Of a DNA stretch of 64,000 nucleotides, positions 56,518 through 64,000 are shown in pieces (within the stretch, counting starts at the first letter, position 1; each line of letters starts with the position of its first letter). Under the pieces are notes generated by a model. It was not told the DNA's origin, ran no database searches, and saw only the letters and a program-made list of their open reading frames with translations. This DNA is from Amborella trichopoda (taxonomy: Eukaryota > Streptophyta > Magnoliopsida > Amborellales > Amborellaceae). A program made the translations under genes and the position numbers. Where the stretch lies: positions 1,317,048 through 1,381,047 of the forward strand of contig NW_006498246.1 of the NCBI RefSeq assembly GCF_000471905.2, given 5' to 3'.

Positions 56518-58448
56518 GTCGAGTTCATGTGGCCTTTAAAGGCCTTATGAATGCTTGTAAAATGAAATGATATAGTGAAACATGAACTTAATGAGAGTGT
56601 GGTCCCTCGTGGACCATACTAAGCAAACAATCGTTTGCTGATACCGAACTGTGCTTAACGATCTAGGCCTGTCGGTTGGGAAAAACCCATATTACTTGGG
56701 CATGAAGAACAAACCAATAAAGGTTTATGGGTTAGCTCTTGATGAGGTAGGAGAACATGCTCGGATGAGTGAGCCGCGGGATTGTGTGACCCTTGTGTAT
56801 GATGGTGACCTACAGAGACAAAGGCCAAAACCTCATCTATATACCATCACACGGCATGCATATCGATAGATCGTTTGGAAAAGCCAGAAATCCACCTTTT
56901 AGGGTGAAGCGTATGTATGTGCGAGAGATACCTCTATGTGCCATAGAGCTGTGGTCGCATCAGGTCTAAGTGACATTGACTCATCTCTAGGGGATGACCT
57001 AAAATCTATGGACTGAGATTGCGATCCCTTGGCTCATCAGCCGGACTTTGGTGACCCGCTAATGAGTCCCTGCTTGGACTATGGGTCATGAGAAACACTG
57101 GGTCGGTCTGATAAAGCAAGTGTGGTCTGTAGTCCACAGTTGAAGGTAGAGTGCCTCATGATTGTTGATTCCTAAACCATATGGATCTTTTTCCCATCAA
57201 ATTAATTTAATTGTGTTTGTTTTATGATGAAAATTATTTTAAGATTATTATTTGAAGTTTTATGAACCCCTGGATATTTTATAATTTTGGATTTATAAAA
57301 TTAAAGATATTAATTTTATAATTGTTTAAATATTTAAATAATATTCTAAAATATTTTTATTAATTTTAAATATATTAAAATATCATGGGGGCCCATTGGT
57401 CACATGGGCCTGCCATATTTTTAGAAGGTGGGGCCCATGAGTGCCTCCCTTGAGTGGCACGCCCCACCCTTATTCTCTTTCCTATTTTTGGTGATATGGC
57501 ATGTGGCCATATGGTTAGAAGATATATACTAAATATTGACTTGATACATCTTTGAAAAATTGAGTAGACTTGTGCTATTTTATGGTATGCACAACATTTT
57601 GATTAGATTTAATTTATTTAATTTCTATTGATGGGAAAATGTTTTACGAAAAGGGGATAATGGTTCATGTACCTTTTATAATGTTGATGACCCATCTATG
57701 GAATGGATGACTCAGATCTCTCACCCCACAAGTTACCCTTGATCGACGGTCTATGTTCAATCTCACAAGAAGATGCAAGTTAAAGAAAACCCTAATCTTA
57801 TTTAAAGCCTATAAAAATGGATTGTCTCTATCAAAAAATCTCTACACCTTATTTTTCTATTTTTCTCTCTTAAGAAAGTTTATCTCTCTCATGTTTGATC
57901 TCTCTCTCTCCTACATTGTGAAAGAACCTAAGGGTTTAGGTTATAACGTTCTTTTCTCTCCTATCCCTCAAATATAGATTTATGGCTAAGTGTTTTATGG
58001 TTTAGCAAAAGAGAATCCATTTTTCTCAAATTAGGTTGTTAAGAGAATTCGCCCAGGGTTTGAGTATGTGATCAAAGGGGTTCATGTTCCATTGGTGTGG
58101 CTTGGCCGAAATTTGCTTTCCCGATTCGAGATTGAAACTAAACCGTTGATCCCGCGCCGTTGGATGGTGGTGAGTCCTTGTGGGGTATAATATGCCCGGT
58201 TGAGGTAATCTCCGACACTCTTCCTTTTGTTTCTTGCAATCTTAACTTTTATTATCAAGTATAATGCATAGTTGTTTCAATGACATCAAGTTGTTAAGAT
58301 ATTGGTTTTATTGTTATGTTGATTTTATTTTGAAATTTATCTTATTATAATAAAGACCACATGTAAGTGATCTTTTGCCAAAAGAAATGGGTGAAGAAAA
58401 AGAAAAAAATGTATTCCTCGATAAAAGATCACATAGGTCTTTCTTTCA
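56518..58448 (+). repeat. Solo LTR of the Copia family, opposite orientation
   Basis: It is the inverse of 8892-10855, from TGTCGAGTTCATG to CTTTCTTTCA, 1931 bp, with TG...CA ends and no internal region beside it. Flanks CCTAG (56513-56517) and CCTAC (58449-58453) form a target duplication with one mismatch. This shows that the LTR was left after recombination between the two LTRs of a full element. It is more diverged from the nested copies than they are from each other. Confidence 0.92.
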
Positions 58449-59770
58449 CCTACTTCTCACCGGTGTTATTGGACATGCTGAGTCCACTCAAATATGGGTG
58501 TGTACAACTTGGGGTCCATAAAAAGTTTTCCAAAAACTTCAAAAAATTGAAACAAATGTGGGATTGTTTTAAAACCTTTTTGTATATGTCCCTATTTTTA
58601 TATTTCCCTTTAGGGAAGATTGTGTAGCCCGTGGTCTAGGGGCTATTTGGCCCCTCAGGTATGGAGCAGTGTGTTAGATTGTTTTTTTGGCTGTCATAGG
58701 GATGGTTTCAGGAAGTTTTGTAGACAAGCATTGTAATGAAAAATAAGCCACCCCTTGTATAATAGCACCCCAGGCAATGATGTTTATTACTTTTAAATAA
58801 CTGGGCTCGCTTGATATAGGGGGTGACCCTATTAGCCGTTCACTACTTTGTTTCAAACTCATGTGGTTGGATAAACCAGATCTTAGATAGGAAGTCATTA
58901 ATGTGTGGAGTAATTCCCATGTGGAAGGGTGGCCAAGATACAAAATCAGCCGGAAGCTAAAAATCCTAAAAACAGATTGAAGCAATGGACTAGCTCTATG
59001 TTTGGAAACGTCACAGCTGAAATTGCACGGCCGTCCACCTCCATTGAGAATTTGAACCATAGTGAACAGCTTAATGGGGTCTCCTTGACTCTCAAAAGCA
59101 AGAAAGAGAGGTCCGCAAAGCAATTTGACAATCTTCTGAGAGATCTTCTGGTATCAAATATCTAAGTCTAAGTTGGTTAAGGAAGGGGATAACAATACCA
59201 GGTATTTCCACACTATAGCCAACTTGAGAAGAAGATTGAATAATATCAATGGCACTGCAATTTCAGAGGGAGTACAGGGGGATATTGTAGTTCTGGAGCG
59301 TGCCACAGTACAATTGTTTCAATAGGCTTTCGCCTTGGAGCCCCGTCTTTTCCTTAATCTTAAAGATATCCTTTTTAAAAGGCTCCATATGGACATGGCT
59401 GTGGTGTTGGAAGTGGATTTCACTCCAGTAGATATCAAAGAAAGCCCTATTCAGCTTGCCTAGGGATAAGGCTCTAAGTCCTGATGGTTTCCCAATTGCT
59501 TTTTTTCAGTGGTCATGGAAACCTTGCAAGACATCAGGTTCAGTGGTCATGGAAACCTTGCAAGACATCAGGCTCAATAGTCTACCTTCCACCTCCTATA
59601 AATGTCTTGCTAAAGTGTTGGCCAACAGGCTTTGAACAGTCCTCAATTTTCTAATTGAAGGTCCCCAATCTGCCTTTATTAAATATCTTTAGATAATGGT
59701 TGGAATCTTACTTGCAAAGGAGATTATTCATTCCACTTCTCCGTTGGACTAGAAAGATATTCTACTCGAA

Positions 59771-59974
59771 TTGGATTTCGATAAGGCCTATGATAGAGTT
59801 GAGTGGTCCTATTTAGACAACATTATGGATCTTATGGGCTTTGATACTAGGTGGAGAAGATGGATTATGGGGTGCTTGTCATCATTCCATTTCTTTGTTA
59901 TAATCAATGGTAAAACTAACGGTTATTTCGAAACATTGAGGGGCATTCGCCAAGGGGATCCTCTATCCCCATAA
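59771..59974 (+). pseudogene. L1 reverse transcriptase core fragment
   Basis: An open 67-codon stretch, MDFDKAYDRVEWSYLDNIMD...GIRQGDPLSP, covers the first catalytic Asp (FDKAYD) and the RQGDPLSP motif of L1 reverse transcriptase. The second catalytic pair (FADD) is absent downstream. Confidence 0.9.
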
Positions 59975-60850
59975 ATTTCTATCCGCTTTGATCGCAAAAT
60001 ATTATAGTAAAATGTTTTTTGAAGCTATGGAGGAAGGGTACTCATCAGGGCTGCAAGCCTACAATAACGGGCCTAACATCTCCCACCTTCAAATATGTGG
60101 ACAATACCTAAGAAACTAGAATCCTTGATGAGGGCCTTTTTGTGGAATGGTTTCCAAAATAAGAAAAAATTCCACGGTATCAAATGGAGTGCAGTCTACT
60201 TACCAAAAATGGAGGGTGGGTCGAAGGCTTAAAGCAATGAATGATTCATTCTTAACTAAGTGGTGGCGGAGACCGGCAAATAGCCCTGATCAACTATAGA
60301 GAGAAGTCCTTACGGGTAAATATGGGCAGGATGAAGGTGGCTTCATCGTTAGGAGGTTGCTTAAGAATGCCAAGGTCTGTATGGTTTTGAAGAGCATTAA
60401 CTCGGTTAGAACCATCTTCTGTGCTTAAAGCAAAATATTGTAGGGGGCGGGTGGGGAGGGTGAGGACTAAGTTCTAGTCCTCCAAATGGATTGGCAATAC
60501 CGCTTTGAAATACCAATTCCTTAAGTTGTACCAGAATTCCAACCCTTGTGGGATATTTCTTTGAGTGTGAGAGAGTCAACAGTGTTGTTGAAGAACATAT
60601 ATCCTCTTTGCTACCCATGCTCTATAATTTTGTTTTTTATCCTAGATAGCAAGATAGACTCTCTTGGTATTTGGAAACCAGCGGTGTTTTTTCTATCAAA
60701 TCTTTATATGTTTGGATATGGAGAGACCGTTTTATGTCCACAAGGGGAGTACTTAACAAGTTCTAGATCACAAAAGTTCCACTCAGCAAAAGGGGTGGTT
60801 TCCTATGGCTAGTTGCACAACATAGAAATTTTACTATCGACCAACTTTGA

Positions 60851-61063
60851 TTGAGAGGATTGATCCTCGTCAGTGTTTGCCTGTTCTGTAAGGATGACAA
60901 AGAGACTATTGACCATATTTTCATCCATTGTCCACATGCAAGAAGCCTGTGGGACTGGATTCTTACAATTTCTCATTGGAACTGGGTTCAGTTGGCAAGG
61001 ATTGATGATCTTATTCATCAAGGGTGGTCCCGAAACATCACTTCTTCTGGTTTGATCTTATAG
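60851..61063 (+). pseudogene. LINE zf-RVT domain fragment
   Basis: The C-x2-C ... H-x3-H-C pattern is seen in CLFCKDDKETIDHIFIHCPH, followed by ARSLWDWIL, the zinc-binding domain after the reverse transcriptase in plant LINEs. Confidence 0.88.
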
Positions 61064-61500
61064 AGGATTATTTTGGCAGCACTTTTGCGGAATCTACGTA
61101 AGGAAAGGAACCGATGGGTTTTTGAGGGCAAGACTAAGGAGTATGGACAGATCCGAATCGCCTCATCCGCACTGGGCTTAGACCCTCCCACAATTCAAAC
61201 AGGGAATTCCTTATTAATAATCTCAAGGACTTGCTTTTCTTAAAGAAGTCCAAGAAAGCTCTCGTGCGCAGCAGCCCCTCAGTCCTGGGTCAAGATGAAT
61301 TTTGATGGCAGTGTACGACTTGACGAACAGTTGGCGTGGCGGGGTTTGATGCAAATGGTACCACTATTTGGGAGTATCATGGCCATTTACATTCTTGTGG
61401 TACCAATGGGGCAGAGTTAATGGCATTGAATCCCAAAGCTTGACAATAATCGTATGAGGATCATCGTTGAGGGTGACTCTAATCAGGGCCTAATGGGTCG

Positions 61501-62512
61501 TTCGGATCGTAGGGTATCCAAAATCATGATTTGTATACCCAGGGGATTCTACACAAAAAAAAAATTTGAGAGAGAGAAATTATGTCAACTTTTAGAAAGA
61601 AAAAGTACTTAAAAATATCTAGAGAAAAATTATCTCAAATATTTTAGAGAGATAAACTATCTCAAATTTAAGTTTTTGGGAAAGAAAGTATTCTCAAATT
61701 TTGGATCAAGAAACTATCAAAAAAATTTTAGAGAGAGAAACTATACCAAATTTTAGAGAGATAAGCTACTTAAAAAATTTTAGAGAGAGATTATATTAAA
61801 ATTTAAAGAAAAACTATTTGAAATTTTTTTGAGAGAAACTATCTCAAAGTTTTTAGAGAAAGAAACTATCTATTTAAGTTTTACGGCGTGGAAGTATCTG
61901 AATTTTTTAGAGAGAGTAACTATATTAAACTTAGAAGGAGAAACTACATAAATTTTTTTATAGAGATAAACTATCTCAAATTTTTTTAGAGAGAGAGAAA
62001 CGATCTCAAATTTAAAATTTTAGAGATAAAAATTATCTTAAAATTTTAGAGAGAAACTATATAAAAATTTAGAGAGAGAAACTACCATAATATTTTGAGA
62101 GAAATTATTTGAAAAATTTTAGAGAGAGAAACTACCATAATAATTTTAGAGAAAAATTATTTCAAAATTTTTAAAGAGAGAATCTATCTCAAATTTTATG
62201 TTTTTAGAGAGAGAGAGTGTTTAAAATTTTAAAGAGTTAAAGAGAAAAACTATATCAATTTTAGAGAGAAAAAGTATCAAAAAATTTCTAGAAAGAGAAA
62301 CTATCTAAAATTTTTTAGACTATCTCAAACATTAAGTTTTAGATAGAGAAAGTATCTCAAAATTTGAAAGAAAAAAACTTTATCAATTTTTAGAGAGAGA
62401 AAACTTAGCTATCTCAAATTTCAATTTTAGAGAGAAAACCATCTCAAATTTTTAGAGATAGAAACAATATCAAATTTTAAATTTTATAGAGAGAAAACTA
62501 TTTCAAAATCTA
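61501..62512. repeat. AGAGAGA-rich minisatellite array
   Basis: From about 61555 to 62512 some 30 degenerate units of roughly 25-40 bp repeat a TTTTAGAGAGAGAAACTATC-like core followed by an AAATTT-type spacer. Unit length varies and some units carry extra TTAAGTTTT. No reading frame is kept. It begins directly after the end of the L1 LINE. Confidence 0.92.
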
Positions 62513-62672
62513 TTGACTGGCAACAAGCCGGGCTGGCCCTAGCTATAGCTCGGACCAAATGTCCCCAAGTCCAAGCCCAATCCGAGGTCAAAATAAAAGT
62601 ATAGGAAAAAAGAGAGTCGGGCTGGGCCGGCCCAATCATGCCTCCAACCTTTAGCTAGGACCAAGCCACCCA
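62513..62672. mobile_element. GC-rich hAT-like fragment
   Basis: A GGCTGG/GGGCC-rich block between AT-rich sequences, resembling 24339-24631. Its ends are not clear. Confidence 0.35.
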
Positions 62673-64000
62673 ACCCATTGAAAAACATACCTTATATATC
62701 ATATTATTGTTTTGGAATTATTTACAAAGAGACCATCTATCTTTTATACATAGATGTCACAATCATTTTTGTCCCTTAAATTTTAAAATGGGTAGTTGTA
62801 AGAGTGTCATTGAAAAGACACAAAGTTTAATTTTTTTTTTTTTTTCGAACTTTATGACTCATCTAAACACACCTAACGTGACGTCTAATGAGTGGAAATG
62901 ATTGTGGTATTCATGTATAAAAAAAACAAATGGTCTCGTAAACCATCCCTATGTTTTTTTTTAAGAATGCCAAGTACTAATATTCTTATATTCTGATTGC
63001 ATTGTTATTACATTCTGGAATGCTATTGGTACTGTCGAACAACCAAAGCACTGGCTTAAACGATAATCACCGGATTAATTTAAGCATATTATGCTTAGTT
63101 TCAAGAAGGCAAGCAATAATATGTGCAGCTCAATTATAGGAAATACAGTCTTCCACAATACGTGCCTCAAAATTTAAATAAGGCCACTGCTTCACCTCTT
63201 ATCCATATTGGGAAACCATTCCACTCACTGTGGTCTCTCCTTGTGCCTGAGAACATAAATATATGGAAAATTGTTTCATGGTCAGCGGGTGCAAGAGCCC
63301 GCTGTCTCCGGACGTTGTGTAAAGCTCACAGGGTCAAATCAAACATAAGACGGTATAAAAACATATAAAAAGAGGGTATATTTTCAAGTTCAAATTTTAC
63401 TATTTTTTTTATTTTTATTTTTTATTTTCATATTTATGATCGGCTTGGCTTAGATAATGCGTCCCTAAAATTTTAGATCAAAACTCTATTTTTAAGATGA
63501 ATTTTAGAGAGGGACCGCACGTGTACATATGAGTGGCTGACTCATAGAAGCTCCATCCTAAATATATTGAGACGAGGAGAAACTTGAATGAAAATCGTAG
63601 TCGTTTATGTGTTGGATTTTATCCATACCCCCAATAATTGCAGCGAGCAACTAGGTTAAGAAGTCACCCTTTCAAGGAAGAACGAGTCGAAAGGGCAACA
63701 CTCTCCATTGTTTATTAATGCAAGGCATTAAATACGATCCTTTATTGCAAACCCAAACCCTAATTTTAGGGGGGGACACAGCTGACTCCATTCCAACTTG
63801 CCATGAGGATGCCAAGGGGTATGATCAATCATTATAATATGAATCTTAATCCTTTATGCATAAAAAACTGTAAAGAAAGAAAGCTCATATGTATCACTAT
63901 CAGCCAACACAGGTCGGTGCCAAAAGTCTTCATCCAACAAACTGTGTAATTACTAATTGGATGGTTGTGATTGAGCAGATAATTGACATTTTCTTGATTC
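62673..64000. other. AT-rich spacer to the window end
   Basis: No gene is recognised. Small features are AGCGGGTGCAAGAGCCCGCT (63284-63303), an imperfect inverted repeat, and poly-T at 62830-62844. Confidence 0.4.

Larger units (their letters stand above)
58738..61500 (+). mobile_element. L1-type LINE, decayed
   Basis: Frames with stops read DPISRSLLCFKLMWLDKPDL (about 58820-58880), KEGDNNTRYFHTIANLRRRL (about 59180-59235), LDFDKAYDRVEWSYLD (about 59770-59820), GIRQGDPLSP (about 59943-59972), CLFCKDDKETIDHIFIHCPH (about 60870-60930, the zf-RVT domain) and VKMNFDGS (about 61290-61315, RNase H). This is the order of a plant L1 LINE. The FADD catalytic box is missing: after ISHLQ at about 60090 the sequence jumps to later RT. 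A 38-bp tandem duplication sits at 59505-59580. It is 5'-truncated and inactive. Confidence 0.88.

Noticed and set aside
58674..59123. 149-codon minus-strand ORF
   Set aside because: The plus strand here decodes to L1 LINE motifs (FKLMWLDKPDL), so the minus frame is an antisense shadow.
1..64000. CRISPR arrays, prokaryotic operons or phage-type systems
   Set aside because: No regularly spaced palindromic repeats or bacterial ribosome binding sites were seen. All coding signals are spliced plant genes or plant transposons.

Overview
This window is nuclear DNA of a flowering plant. The signs are spliced genes with GT-AG introns, plant-type LTR retrotransposons primed by initiator-tRNA-Met, RTE and L1 LINEs, small MULE and hAT elements, AT-rich spacers and CT-rich leader sequence. 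The species cannot be named from the sequence. Only two host protein genes can be supported. One is complete in its coding part and one is a 3' fragment. Most of the rest is transposon DNA of several ages.

Layout: bases 1-11098 are a nested pair of LTR elements. An old, small, plus-strand element (LTRs about 370 bp, 130-496 and 3090-3239 + 10856-11098) has no recognisable pol gene. It carries unknown ORFs and a piece resembling plant sorbitol dehydrogenase. A 7.6-kb minus-strand Copia element (3240-10855) has inserted into its 3' LTR. Bases 11099-14405 are spacer with a tandem duplication and an RTE LINE tail. Bases 14406-15031 hold four exons encoding the C-terminus of chloroplast NADP-malate dehydrogenase; the upstream exons are not in the window. 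Bases 15032-31344 are gene-poor. They hold a decayed RTE LINE with internal tandem copies, several copies of one MULE-type MITE family (one with a perfect 9-bp target duplication), a GC-rich hAT-like family and an LTR-like block.

Bases 31345-31869 are a hAT MITE with a perfect 8-bp target duplication. Just downstream is the main gene, about 32050-47520: seven coding exons (32916-47290) encode a 985-residue protein with a C-terminal C3HC4 RING finger, very probably an E3 ubiquitin ligase. Its leader has short upstream ORFs and possibly an intron, and its long introns carry repeats. Downstream lie a U6 snRNA pseudogene (48220-48299), a minus-strand RTE LINE 3' fragment (48652-49450), further hAT-like GC-rich repeats, a solo LTR of the same Copia family in the opposite orientation (56518-58448), a decayed L1-type LINE (58738-61500), and an unusual 0.95-kb minisatellite of AGAGAGA-rich units (61555-62512).

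The two host genes show no functional link. The most interesting items are the pol-less LTR element with unknown coding segments and an apparent captured enzyme fragment, the MULE MITE family, and the coding repeat and upstream ORFs of the RING gene.
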